Below, in pieces: positions 8,594 through 16,645 of a stretch of 64,000 nt of DNA. The notes beneath the pieces were generated by a model. That model searched no databases, was not told the origin of the DNA, and worked only from the letters and a program-made list of their open reading frames with translations. Source of the DNA: Phreatobacter aquaticus (GTDB lineage: Bacteria > Pseudomonadota > Alphaproteobacteria > Rhizobiales > Phreatobacteraceae); contig NZ_CP039865.1 in NCBI RefSeq assembly GCF_005160265.1, positions 4,488,828 to 4,552,827 of the forward strand, in the 5' to 3' direction. Within the stretch, counting starts at the first letter, position 1, and every line of letters begins with the position of its first letter. The translations under genes and the position numbers were made by a program.

Positions 8594-9619
8594 ATGGACT
8601 ATCGCACGCTCGGAGGCTCCGGCCTGAAAATCCCGGCCCTCATGCTCGGCACCGCGACCTTTGGCGGCGGCAGCGAGTTCCTGCGCAAATGGGGCGCGAC
8701 CGATGTGGCCGAAGCGACTTCGCTGGTCGACATCTGCCTCGACTTCGGCTCCAACATGTTCGACACGGCCGATGGCTATTCGACGGGCCAGTCGGAGGAA
8801 ATCCTCGGCCAGGCGATCAAGGGCCGCCGCGACAAGGTGCTGATCGCGACCAAGACCGGCATGCCCATGGGCCTCGGCGAGAACGAGATCGGCACGTCCC
8901 GCCACAAGATCATCGCGTCCTGCGAGGCAAGCCTCAAGCGGCTCGGCACGGACGTGATCGACCTCTACCAGCTGCACGCCTTCGATGCGCTCACCCCCAT
9001 CGAGGAGATGCTGCACGCCCTCGACACGCTGACCCGCGCCGGCAAGATCCGCTATTACGGCGTGTCCAATTATTCTGGCTGGCACCTGATGAAGATGTTG
9101 GCGCTGGCCGACAGGCACGGCATGCCGCGTCCCGTCACGCACCAGATCTATTACACGCTGGTGGCGCGCGATTTCGAATGGGAGCTGATGCCGCTGGCGC
9201 TCGACCAGAATGTCGGAACCCTGGTCTGGAGCCCGCTCTCCGGCGCCAAGCTCTCCGGCAAGATCGGCCGCAACAGGCGCCCGCCGGAGGGCAGTAGGCT
9301 TGCAACCGACGCCAGTTGGCCGGTGGCAGACGATCTGCTCTATTCCGTGACGGACGTGCTGGAAGATGTCTCGGGCGAAACCGGCCGCTCGATCCCACAG
9401 GTGGCGCTGGCCTGGCTGTTGGGGCGGCCCTCGATCTCCAGCATCATTGTCGGCGCCCGCAATGCCGCACAGCTGAAGGACAATCTCGCCGCCTGCGAGC
9501 TGAAGCTGACGGCGGATCAGGTGGCGAGGCTCGATGCCGCCAGCGCCATTCCGCCGGTCTATCCCTACTGGCACCAGCGCCGCACCATGATGAAGCGCAA
9601 CCCGCCGCCGGTGGGGTGA
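8594..9619 (+). CDS. Aldo/keto reductase
   Basis: The 341-residue NADPH-dependent oxidoreductase has the AKR (beta/alpha)8 barrel. It starts MDYRTLGGSGLKIPALMLG. The catalytic set is Asp in FDTADGYS, Lys in IATKTG, and His in DLYQLHAFD. A cofactor-binding IIVGARNAAQL segment is near the C-terminus. It belongs to the YajO/AKR12-like group by length and pattern. The start has AGGGG 9 bases upstream, and an upstream extension to 8522 is not family-like. It follows the amidohydrolase gene by 129 bases and may share its regulation. Confidence 0.9.
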   Translation: MDYRTLGGSGLKIPALMLGTATFGGGSEFLRKWGATDVAEATSLVDICLDFGSNMFDTADGYSTGQSEEILGQAIKGRRDKVLIATKTGMPMGLGENEIGTSRHKIIASCEASLKRLGTDVIDLYQLHAFDALTPIEEMLHALDTLTRAGKIRYYGVSNYSGWHLMKMLALADRHGMPRPVTHQIYYTLVARDFEWELMPLALDQNVGTLVWSPLSGAKLSGKIGRNRRPPEGSRLATDASWPVADDLLYSVTDVLEDVSGETGRSIPQVALAWLLGRPSISSIIVGARNAAQLKDNLAACELKLTADQVARLDAASAIPPVYPYWHQRRTMMKRNPPPVG

Positions 9620-9648
9620 GACGGGCGGCGAATTTCAACCGCGTACGG

Positions 9649-9833
9649 CCCCTCACCCTTCCCTCTCCCCGCAGGCGGGGAGAGGGTATGCGGCGCCATG
9701 CGGCCTTCGACGATAACCTTCGCACCCCTCCTCCCCGCCTCGGCTCCCAATCCGGGACCGGACAGCGCGCAGACGCCAACGGGCACAGACCATCCCCTCT
9801 CCCCGCCTGCGGGGAGAGGGTTAGGGTGAGGGG
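9649..9833. repeat. Inverted pair of REP-like palindromic elements
   Basis: Left copy 9649-9686 and right copy 9795-9833 are inverted with respect to each other and differ at only a few bases. Each holds a strong palindrome of CCTCTCCCCGC/GCGGGGAGAGG arms plus an outer CCCCTCACCC tail. The pair frames about 108 bases of unique DNA and could fold as one large cruciform. It lies between the aldo/keto reductase gene and galE. A decayed relative is at 430-580. Confidence 0.75.
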
Positions 9834-9906
9834 TCAAGCGGCAAACCTGCCCCATCGCGAGAAGCACCACGACTTTGCCGCGGCACATCGATCCCTTGGC
9901 ACTTTC

Positions 9907-9954
9907 TTGACCTTCACCCGCTAGAACCCTCTTAATTGCCGCTGCGTCAGCGGC
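9907..9954 (+). promoter_or_regulatory. Candidate galE promoter and leader hairpin
   Basis: TTGACC (9907-9912) and TCTTAA (9930-9935) are spaced by 17 bases and could be -35 and -10 elements. Just downstream GCCGCTG-CGT-CAGCGGC (9938-9954) is a perfect 7-bp stem that would sit at the very start of the transcript. Confidence 0.35.
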
Positions 9955-9972
9955 CGAGCGAGGGTGTGATCC

Positions 9973-10959
9973 ATGACCGTTCTTGTCACCGGCGGCGCCG
10001 GCTATATTGGCAGCCATATGGTGCTGGAGCTGGCCGATGCCGGCGAAAAGATCGTCGTGCTCGACAATCTGTCGACCGGCTTCGTCTGGGCCGTCGACCC
10101 CAGAGCCACCCTCGTGGTCGGCGACATGGGCAATCAGGCTCTCGTCGAGACCGTCATCCGCCAGCACGGCGTCGATGCCATCATCCACTTCGCCGCCAAG
10201 ATCGTCGTGCCGGACTCGGTCGCCGATCCGCTCGGCTATTATCTCGCCAACACGGTCAAGACCCGCGCCGTCATGGCCGCCGCCGTGGCCACCGGCGTGA
10301 AGCACTTCATCTTCTCATCCACCGCCGCGGTCTATGGCACGCCCAAGGTCATGCCGGTGGCCGAAGACGCGCCGACCCAGCCGGAAAGCCCCTATGGCAC
10401 GTCGAAGCTGATCACCGAATGGATGCTGCGCGACGCCTCCGCGGCCCATGATCTCCGCCATGTCGTGCTGCGCTATTTCAACGTCGCCGGCGCCGACCCG
10501 CAGGGCCGCACGGGACAGTCGACGCCGAACGCCACCCACCTCATCAAGGTGGCGGTGCAGACGGCGCTCGGCCTGCGCGCCAAGATGGATGTGTTCGGCA
10601 CCGATTATCCGACGCCCGACGGCACCTGTGTGCGCGACTATATCCACGTCACCGACCTCGTCGGCGCCCATCTGGCGGCGCTGAAGCACCTGCGCGCCGG
10701 TGGCGCCAGCATGGTGGCCAATTGCGGCTATGGCCACGGCTATTCGGTCAAGGAGGTGATCGACACAGTGCGCGAGGTCACCCGCGTGCCGTTCAAGGTC
10801 GATTATGCGCCGCGCCGCCCGGGCGATGCGGCAGCCGTGGTCGCCGATCCGACCCGCGCCAAGACCATTCTCGGCTGGAAGCCGGCGCATGAGGACCTGA
10901 ACGAGATCGTCCAGGCCGCCTATGCCTGGGAGCGACGCCTCGCCAACGGGCCAGGGTGA
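9973..10959 (+). CDS. galE: UDP-glucose 4-epimerase
   Basis: GalE interconverts UDP-glucose and UDP-galactose in the cytoplasm. The 328-residue short-chain dehydrogenase-like protein has the NAD-binding GGAGYIGSH at residues 7-15, the catalytic SST at 115-117 and YGTSK at 141-145. It also has the GalE-type RYFNVAGADPQGR and DGTCVRDYIHVTDL segments. Length is slightly short of the E. coli enzyme but typical. It can feed the polysaccharide genes elsewhere in the window with UDP-galactose. It ends exactly where the convergent CPBP gene ends. Confidence 0.93.
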   Translation: MTVLVTGGAGYIGSHMVLELADAGEKIVVLDNLSTGFVWAVDPRATLVVGDMGNQALVETVIRQHGVDAIIHFAAKIVVPDSVADPLGYYLANTVKTRAVMAAAVATGVKHFIFSSTAAVYGTPKVMPVAEDAPTQPESPYGTSKLITEWMLRDASAAHDLRHVVLRYFNVAGADPQGRTGQSTPNATHLIKVAVQTALGLRAKMDVFGTDYPTPDGTCVRDYIHVTDLVGAHLAALKHLRAGGASMVANCGYGHGYSVKEVIDTVREVTRVPFKVDYAPRRPGDAAAVVADPTRAKTILGWKPAHEDLNEIVQAAYAWERRLANGPG

Positions 10960-11724
10960 TCAGGGCGCGCGGGGCGCCGGCCGCCCGACATAGCGCATGA
11001 GATAGAGCCCGTAGACCGCATTGGGCAGGACAAGCGCGATCGGCAGGACAAGCGTTGCCCAGCCGCCCGCAGCCGCCGCCTCGACCGTCCCCGCCTTCTG
11101 GCCCGCCGACATGGAAAAGGTCAGGAAGTCCCAGAGGGCGTGATAGGCCATCGCGACCACGAGCGAGCCGGTGCGGAGCAGGATCGCCATCATCGCAAGA
11201 CCGGTCAGCGTCGCGGCCAACGCCTGGACGGCGGCCTCGCCGAATTTGCCCGTGATGAAGCCATTGAGCACGTGGACGCTGCCAAACATGAGCGATGTCG
11301 CCACGATCGCCGGCCAGACCGGCAAGCGTGTCAGGAAGGCCCGGTAGAGCACGCCGCGGAACATCAGCTCCTCGGAAATGCCGACGAACAGGGTGTTGAT
11401 GGCGACGAACAGCAACACCGACATCGACGGCCAGCCCAGAGCGGTCGCCATCCCGGCAAAGCCGACGAGATAGAGCATCGGGAGCCACAGGATCCGCAGC
11501 GATCCCGGCGACGGACCACGCACCGCGAGATCGCGCCAGCCGCAGACGAGCGCCACCACGACCAGGAACAGCGCCGCGGCCACCAGATGAAGCGCGACGC
11601 TGCTCTTCAGCATGTCCAGAAGCGAGGCAGCCGATCCATGGCTCAGCCGCGCCCCGAACAGGGTGATGGCGGTCCATACCGCGAAAGTGGCGAGCGCGAT
11701 CGGCAGGCGGCGTGCATCGAGCAT
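10960..11724 (-). CDS. CPBP-family intramembrane metalloprotease
   Basis: A multi-helix membrane protein with the three CPBP (Abi) motifs: SEELMFRG (the EExxxR glutamates), FGSVHVLNG (FxxxH) and YHALWDFL (HxxxD). These residues bind the active-site metal in the Rce1-like family. I place the start at 11724 (MLDARRLP..., 254 residues), because the frame upstream to 11820 is not hydrophobic or family-like. The ribosome-binding site is weak, so the longer form is possible. Substrates of such proteins in alphaproteobacteria are unknown. It is convergent with galE with no spacer. Confidence 0.85.
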   Translation of the reverse strand: MLDARRLPIALATFAVWTAITLFGARLSHGSAASLLDMLKSSVALHLVAAALFLVVVALVCGWRDLAVRGPSPGSLRILWLPMLYLVGFAGMATALGWPSMSVLLFVAINTLFVGISEELMFRGVLYRAFLTRLPVWPAIVATSLMFGSVHVLNGFITGKFGEAAVQALAATLTGLAMMAILLRTGSLVVAMAYHALWDFLTFSMSAGQKAGTVEAAAAGGWATLVLPIALVLPNAVYGLYLMRYVGRPAPRAP

Positions 11725-11823
11725 GGCGAAAGCCTGCCTCACACCTTCCCTAAAGGCAAGGACATGCCGGTGGCCGGCCGGCGGACCGACAGGGCTGTCC
11801 CGAGGGCTCAGGACAGGCAACTA

Positions 11824-11876
11824 GTCACTCACCAGTTACATACTTCATTGACGCCCTGCCCGGCCCTGATTATCGT
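11824..11876 (+). promoter_or_regulatory. Promoter with TetR-like operator for the Bug-tetR operon
   Basis: ACTCACCAGT at 11827-11836 lies in a partial palindrome and shares this core and a downstream TAC with the site at 18203-18220. TTGACG (11848-11853) and TATCGT (11871-11876), spaced by 17 bases, form a good candidate promoter just downstream of it. A TetR regulator is the second gene of this unit, so autoregulation is plausible. Confidence 0.5.
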
Positions 11877-11926
11877 TTGTCGCAACGGGCCGCCAAGGCC
11901 GATCGCTACGTTTTCAGGAGGAAGAC

Positions 11927-12907
11927 ATGTCCAGGACCAGGCTGGCGCTTGCCGCCGTTGCAGCGCTTGTTGCGGGCTCGTTCACCGCAACCGCGCAGAC
12001 CTTTCCCTCGCGCCCGATCACCATGGTGGTGCCCTTCGCGCCGGGCGGGCCGACCGATATCGTCGCCCGCATCGCCGCCGAGCGCATGTCGCAGACCCTC
12101 GGCCAGCAGGTGGTGGTGGAGAATGTCGCCGGTGCTGCCGGCACGACGGGTGCTGCCCGCGTCGCCCGCGCAGCCCCCGACGGCTACACGATCCTGATGG
12201 GCCCGATGAGCACGATGAGCTTCTCGCCCGCGCTCTATCCCCGCCTCGCCTTCAATCCGCTGACCGATTTCGAGCCGGTCGGCATCGTCGCCTCCGCCCC
12301 GATCATGCTGGTGGCGAACAAGAACCTGCCGGGCAAGACGCTCGCCGACTTCGCCGCCCATCTGAAGGCCAACACCGCCTCCATCAACAACGGCAATGCC
12401 GGCGTCGGCTCCACCTCGCACCTCTCCTGCGCCCTGCTCAACGCGCGCATGGGCGTGACGCCGACGCTGGTGCCCTATCGCGGCACGGGCCCTGCCCTGC
12501 AGGACGTGGTGGCCGGCCAGATCGGCTATCTCTGCGATCAGGTGACCAGCCTGATGGGTCAGGTCCAGGCCGGCGCGGTGCAGCCGCTGGCGGTTTTGGC
12601 CCCCACCCGCTCGCCGGTGCTGCCGAATGTGCCGACCGCGACGGAAGCCGGCATGGCGGGCGTCGACATGGTGGTGTGGAACGCCATCTTCGCGCCCAAG
12701 GGCACGCCGGCCGAGATCGTCACCGCTCTCAACCAGGCGATCGCCAAGGCGATCGACGACCCGAGCGCCCGCGACCGCTTCCTGCAGCTCGGCGCCGAGG
12801 CTCCCGCCGCCGCGCAACGCTCGCCCCAGGCGCTTGGCCAGATCCACGCCGCCGACGTCGCCAAATGGGGCGATGTGATCCGGGCCGCCAATATCAAGGT
12901 GGAGTGA
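11927..12907 (+). CDS. Tripartite tricarboxylate transporter (Bug family) substrate-binding protein
   Basis: The 326-residue periplasmic solute receptor has a clean Sec signal peptide (cleavage near TATAQ-TF). The Bug family core follows: FPSRPITMVVPFAPGGPTDI, VVENVAGAAGTTGAARVA and a YRGTGPALQDVVAGQIGYL segment. A strong AGGAGG ribosome-binding site precedes the ATG. As with the copy at 5884-6852, no membrane subunits are nearby. It heads an operon with the TetR gene and faces the DUF993 operon, so its ligand is likely the sugar-derived acid or other substrate handled there. That link is inference from context and a shared operator. Confidence 0.92.
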   Translation: MSRTRLALAAVAALVAGSFTATAQTFPSRPITMVVPFAPGGPTDIVARIAAERMSQTLGQQVVVENVAGAAGTTGAARVARAAPDGYTILMGPMSTMSFSPALYPRLAFNPLTDFEPVGIVASAPIMLVANKNLPGKTLADFAAHLKANTASINNGNAGVGSTSHLSCALLNARMGVTPTLVPYRGTGPALQDVVAGQIGYLCDQVTSLMGQVQAGAVQPLAVLAPTRSPVLPNVPTATEAGMAGVDMVVWNAIFAPKGTPAEIVTALNQAIAKAIDDPSARDRFLQLGAEAPAAAQRSPQALGQIHAADVAKWGDVIRAANIKVE

Positions 12908-12986
12908 GGCCGCACACCGCCTCGTGCCGCCTTGAGCCGGCCCATCGCCCGTGTCAGAACCAAAGCGAGCGTGGGAGCAGAACGGC

Positions 12987-13646
12987 ATGGCGGACGAGGC
13001 GGCAGGCGCGCCGGTGATCAAGAAGCCGGTGCGCAAGCGCGACAGCGTGGCCACCCGCGCCCGCATCCTGAACGTCGCCACCCGCGAATTCGCCAACAAG
13101 GGCTTCGAGGGCGCCCGCACCGACGACATCGCGGATCGCGCGCGCATCAACAAGCGCATGATCTACCACTACTTCACCTCGAAGGAGCAGCTCTACCTGG
13201 CGGTTCTCGAGGAGGCCTATGAGCGCGCCCGCTCGGCCGAACAGAAGCTGGAATTCGACCAGCTGGAGCCGCTGGCCGCTCTCATCCGCTTTGTCGAGTT
13301 CACCTTCGACAGTTTCGTGCGCGACCGCACCTTCATCAACCTGCTCGGCACCGAGAACCGTCAGCGCGCGCGGGTCCTGAAGAAGTCGGCCCAGGTCAAC
13401 ACGATGAACTCGCCGATCATCGAAGCCCTCGCCGGCATCCTCAAGCGGGGCGAGAAGGCCGGCGTCATCCGCCCGGGCCTCGACGCCCTGCAGCTGTGGA
13501 TCACGCTGACCGGCGTCTGCTACTTCTTCTTCTCCAACATCTACACGCTGTCGGTGATCTTCGAGCGCGACTTCGAGCAGGCCGCGGTGATTGCCGAGCG
13601 GCGCGCCCATGTGGTCGATTTCGTGATGCATGCCGTGAAGGCGTGA
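12987..13646 (+). CDS. TetR/AcrR-family transcriptional regulator
   Basis: The 219-residue regulator has an N-terminal helix-turn-helix (TDDIADRARINKRMIYHYF, about residues 45-63). The flanking ATRARILNVATREFANKGFEG and SKEQLYLAVL are the typical TetR head and first linker. The C-terminal ligand/dimer domain includes a long helix-rich part with NLLGTENRQRARVLK, resembling the TetR_C group found with catabolic genes. ATG 12987 is preferred over GTG 12951, because GGGAG lies 9 bases upstream. It probably controls the Bug operon and the facing sugar operon through the shared ACTCACCAGT sites. Confidence 0.9.
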   Translation: MADEAAGAPVIKKPVRKRDSVATRARILNVATREFANKGFEGARTDDIADRARINKRMIYHYFTSKEQLYLAVLEEAYERARSAEQKLEFDQLEPLAALIRFVEFTFDSFVRDRTFINLLGTENRQRARVLKKSAQVNTMNSPIIEALAGILKRGEKAGVIRPGLDALQLWITLTGVCYFFFSNIYTLSVIFERDFEQAAVIAERRAHVVDFVMHAVKA

Positions 13647-13664
13647 GTGATCGCGCGGAGCGCG

Positions 13665-14090
13665 TCAGACCGGCAGCACCATGTGGGGAACGCTGGCAAT
13701 CAGCACCGCCAGTTGGGCAGCATTGTAGCCCATTGCCTCCCAGTGGAGCCGCCGCAGCCGTCCAACTGCCGCTGCGTCGCCGCCATCACGGGCGCTCAGT
13801 TCGGCATCCATGCGGCGCAGGAACCAGGCCCGCGCCACAATCGCGCCGCCTGCGATCAGGGCAATACCGGCCACGGTGGCCAACCGACCCTCGGTCGCGA
13901 AGGCCAATGTCGAGACGATGGCTGCCACCGTCAGCACCCGGAAATAGCCGCTGAACATGCTGCGCATCAGCACGGTGACCGGCGCGATGTCGAGCTTGAC
14001 CAGCAGAAAGCCCGGCGCCGCCAGCAGGAAATAGCCCATCGGCAGGAGCAGGATGACGGTCGCGATGAGAGCGATGGGATCGAGCGACAT
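13665..14090 (-). CDS. Four-helix membrane protein, hypothetical
   Basis: The 141-residue protein has about four hydrophobic segments (near residues 5-30, 45-60, 66-84 and 119-137), with a polar loop holding many Arg, Asp and Ala. No motif is recognisable. The start MSLDPIALIATV at 14090 is preferred, because the frame upstream to 14165 is Arg-rich and unlike the rest. It lies 173 bases downstream of the sugar isomerase gene on the same strand, so it may be a separate unit. It converges on tetR with an 18-base gap. Confidence 0.55.
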   Translation of the reverse strand: MSLDPIALIATVILLLPMGYFLLAAPGFLLVKLDIAPVTVLMRSMFSGYFRVLTVAAIVSTLAFATEGRLATVAGIALIAGGAIVARAWFLRRMDAELSARDGGDAAAVGRLRRLHWEAMGYNAAQLAVLIASVPHMVLPV

Positions 14091-14263
14091 GGGCCGGACC
14101 TCGGCATCGGCCAGCGATCTGCCAGCCCGTCGACCAAGTATCGACGAGAGATGCCGCAGGGGCAATCGGGCATTGTTCGTACTCCCGGCAACCGGTTGGC
14201 GCGATGCGGCGCGCTGCGCGGGACCCCTGTCGGGTCTGTGACGAGTAGCCCCTCACCCGCCGA

Positions 14264-15130
14264 TCACACCGCGCTTTTGTGCCGCTCGATGCAGGTCTTG
14301 AGCACCTCGTCCATCGGGCGCTTCCACCAGTCGAGTTCGGAGAAGATCTCCACTTCCGAGAACCCTTCGAAACCCTGCGCTTCCACCGCCTGCCGGATCT
14401 TCGCGATCTCGATCACGCCGTCCCCCATCATGCCGCGATCATTGAGCAGGTCGCGGGTCGGCACCAGCCAATCGCAGACATGGAAGGCGAGCAGGCGCTC
14501 GCGCCCGGCCCTGATGATATCGCGGTAGAGGTTTGGGTCCCACCAGACGTGATAGACGTCGCAGGCGACCCCGAGCGCGCCAGTGCGGCCGGGATCCAGC
14601 CGGTCGCAGATGTCGAGCGACTGTTCCAGCGTGTTCACGCAGGCCCGGTCGGCGGCATACATCGGGTGCAGCGGCTCGATGGCGAGCGGCATGGCGGCTG
14701 TCCTGGCATAGTCCAGCAGCTCCCCGATGCCGTCTTCCACCTGCTGGCGCGCGGCTCCCAGATCATGCGAGATCGCCGAACCGGGGCGCGCATAATGCGG
14801 CAGGCCGCCCACTACCAGCACGAGACAAGCGGCACCAAAGGCCACGGCTTCGTCGACCGCGCGGCGGTTATCGTCACGCGCGGCTGCCCGGTGGGCGGCA
14901 TCGGCCGGGAACATGCCGCCCCGGCAATAGCCCGAGAGCTTCAGCCCGTTGGCCTTGACCGCCTTCACCGCCGCGTCGAGGCCGACAGTCGCCACCTGGT
15001 CGCGCCAGGGCGAGATGGCGCGGATCTCGTGGCGCGCGCAGGCCTCGATAATGGCGAGGAGATCGCCCTGCTTCCTCACCGTCGCGGTGTTGAGGGAGAG
15101 GAGGCTATGGTCCTTCGAGAAGTCGCGCAT
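14264..15130 (-). CDS. Sugar phosphate isomerase/epimerase family (AP endonuclease 2-like TIM barrel)
   Basis: The 288-residue xylose isomerase-like TIM barrel has the metal-binding pattern of the family: Glu in AIEPLHP, Asp-His in VACDVYHVWWDP, His in LLAFHVCDW, and Glu in FSEVEIFSE. Family members act on inosose, keto-sugars or related polyols. It is the last of three genes in an operon (dehydrogenase, DUF993, isomerase) with only 2 bases between it and the DUF993 gene. The trio resembles inositol- or deoxy-sugar-type catabolic modules, but the substrate is unknown. Confidence 0.85.
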   Translation of the reverse strand: MRDFSKDHSLLSLNTATVRKQGDLLAIIEACARHEIRAISPWRDQVATVGLDAAVKAVKANGLKLSGYCRGGMFPADAAHRAAARDDNRRAVDEAVAFGAACLVLVVGGLPHYARPGSAISHDLGAARQQVEDGIGELLDYARTAAMPLAIEPLHPMYAADRACVNTLEQSLDICDRLDPGRTGALGVACDVYHVWWDPNLYRDIIRAGRERLLAFHVCDWLVPTRDLLNDRGMMGDGVIEIAKIRQAVEAQGFEGFSEVEIFSELDWWKRPMDEVLKTCIERHKSAV

Positions 15131-15132
15131 GG

Positions 15133-16317
15133 TCAGGCAATGCCCCGCGCCGCCATCACCGTCGCCATCCGTGCCGCCGCCTGCTCCGGATCGCGCAGGA
15201 TGCCGGCGGCATCGGCGAGCCGGAACAGCTCAGCCAGATGCAGTGTCGAGCGCGTGCTCTCCTGGCCACCCACCATGGTGAAATGGTCCTGGTGGCCGTT
15301 GAGATAGGCCACGAAGACCACGCCTGTCTTGTAGAAGCGCGTCGGCGCCTTGAAGATGTGGCGCGACAGGGGAACGGTGGGCGCGAAAATGTCGTGGAAG
15401 GTGGCGGTATCGCCATCGGCCAGCGCCGACAGCGCGCCCGCGGCAGCCGGCGCGATCGCGTCGAAAATGCCGAGCAGTGCGTGGGAATAGCCCTGATCGT
15501 CGCCGGCGATCAGCTCGGCATAGTTGAAATCGTCGCCGGTATACATGCGCACGCGGCTGTCGAGCCGGCGCCGCATGGCGATCTCCTTGTCCTTGTCGAG
15601 GAGAGAGATCTTCACGCCGTCCACCTTGGCGGCATTGCGGTTGATGACATCGACCGCCGTATCCATGGCGGCGTCGAGATCGGGCGTGCCCCAATAGCCA
15701 GCCAGCGCGGGATCGAACATATCGCCCAGCCAGTGGATGATCACTGGCTCGCGCGACTGGGTGAGGATCCGGTCATAGACGCGGGCATAATCCTGCGGAC
15801 CCTTGGCAAGCTTGGCGAGCGCCCGCGAGGCCATCATGATGATGCGCCCGCCGACAGCCTCGATGGCCGCGAACTGCTGCTCGTAGGCGGTGATGACATC
15901 GTCAATGGTCCGGGCTGCGGCGACATCGAGATGATCGGTGCCGGCGCCCGAGAACACCACGGCGCCAGGCGTCGCCTTGGCCGCCTTCACCGAGCGGGTC
16001 AGAAGGTCGAGCGCCATCGGCCAGTCGAGACCCATGCCGCGCTGGGCGGTGTCCATGGATTCCGCGACGCCAAGGCCGAGGCCCCAGAGATAGTCGCGAT
16101 AGGCCATGGTGCGCTCCCAGTCGGGCGCGGCGCCAAGCCAGGGATCGACCTCGGCGAAAGGATCGGCCACCACATGGGCGGCGGCCAGCGCCACGCGGTT
16201 CAAGGGGCGCGTGATCCGGTCGGGGAAATTCTTCGGCACCGACAGGCGGAAACGCTCCAGCGTCCGGTCGGCGCGCGGCAGGACGACACTTGCGGCGGTC
16301 TGCGGCTTGTCCAGCAT
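15133..16317 (-). CDS. DUF993 family protein (dihydrodipicolinate synthase-like aldolase)
   Basis: The 394-residue protein matches the DUF993 family, distant relatives of DapA-type aldolases with a TIM barrel. Visible features are GLDWPMALDLL, GAVVFSGAGTDHLD, an EPVIIHWLGDMFDPALAGYWG segment and GVKISLLDKDKE, whose lysine is in the place of the Schiff-base lysine. It also has VRMYTGDDFNY and a C-terminal YLNGHQDHF. The start MLDKPQT at 16317 has AAGGGAG upstream. The frame is open to 16449 but runs through intergenic palindromes. It is coupled to the isomerase gene (2-base gap) and follows the dehydrogenase gene. The reaction has not, to my knowledge, been established; a retro-aldol step on a keto-sugar acid is a reasonable guess. 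Confidence 0.8.
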   Translation of the reverse strand: MLDKPQTAASVVLPRADRTLERFRLSVPKNFPDRITRPLNRVALAAAHVVADPFAEVDPWLGAAPDWERTMAYRDYLWGLGLGVAESMDTAQRGMGLDWPMALDLLTRSVKAAKATPGAVVFSGAGTDHLDVAAARTIDDVITAYEQQFAAIEAVGGRIIMMASRALAKLAKGPQDYARVYDRILTQSREPVIIHWLGDMFDPALAGYWGTPDLDAAMDTAVDVINRNAAKVDGVKISLLDKDKEIAMRRRLDSRVRMYTGDDFNYAELIAGDDQGYSHALLGIFDAIAPAAAGALSALADGDTATFHDIFAPTVPLSRHIFKAPTRFYKTGVVFVAYLNGHQDHFTMVGGQESTRSTLHLAELFRLADAAGILRDPEQAAARMATVMAARGIA

Positions 16318-16645
16318 GGTCGTTGCTCCCTTCGATCTTCCTGGTCGCTTATCCCGGGCCTTGCCCGGATGTTGAATGGTCCTTCGAGGCTTGAGCCTCG
16401 AAGGACCTTCTGCACGTCCAAGGCCGCGGATCGGCGGCCCCATGCTCAATCGTCATCCCCGGCCGAGGCGTAGCCGAGGGGAAGGGGATCCAGGAGCCAC
16501 AAGGTCAGTCCCTTCCGCTGGCAAGACGGCGGAGAGGTCAGGACAAACGGCCCCTGGGCCCCCTTCCCTCGCCGCTTCGCGGCTCGCCGGGGGTGACGTC
16601 TGTTCTTTAAGGGTGGGGACGCGAACAAGCGCCCCGCTCCCATCC
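16318..16645. repeat. Intergenic palindromes within the DUF993 operon
   Basis: No gene is seen in these 328 bases. They hold three structures. CCGGGC-CTT-GCCCGG lies at 16354-16368. A perfect 13-bp-arm hairpin with a TTGA loop lies at 16378-16407 (GGTCCTTCGAGGC arms). An inverted pair of related elements lies at 16451-16487 and 16560-16598; both carry CGTCAYCCCCGGC at one end and GAAGGGG or GGAAGGGG at the other. They resemble mobile REP-type elements inserted between the dehydrogenase and DUF993 genes, and they may reduce read-through. Confidence 0.65.

Noticed and set aside
9897-9910. A sigma-54-like TGGCAC...TTGA element before galE
   Set aside because: Spacing is one base short and the -12 GC is absent, so it does not meet the -24/-12 consensus.
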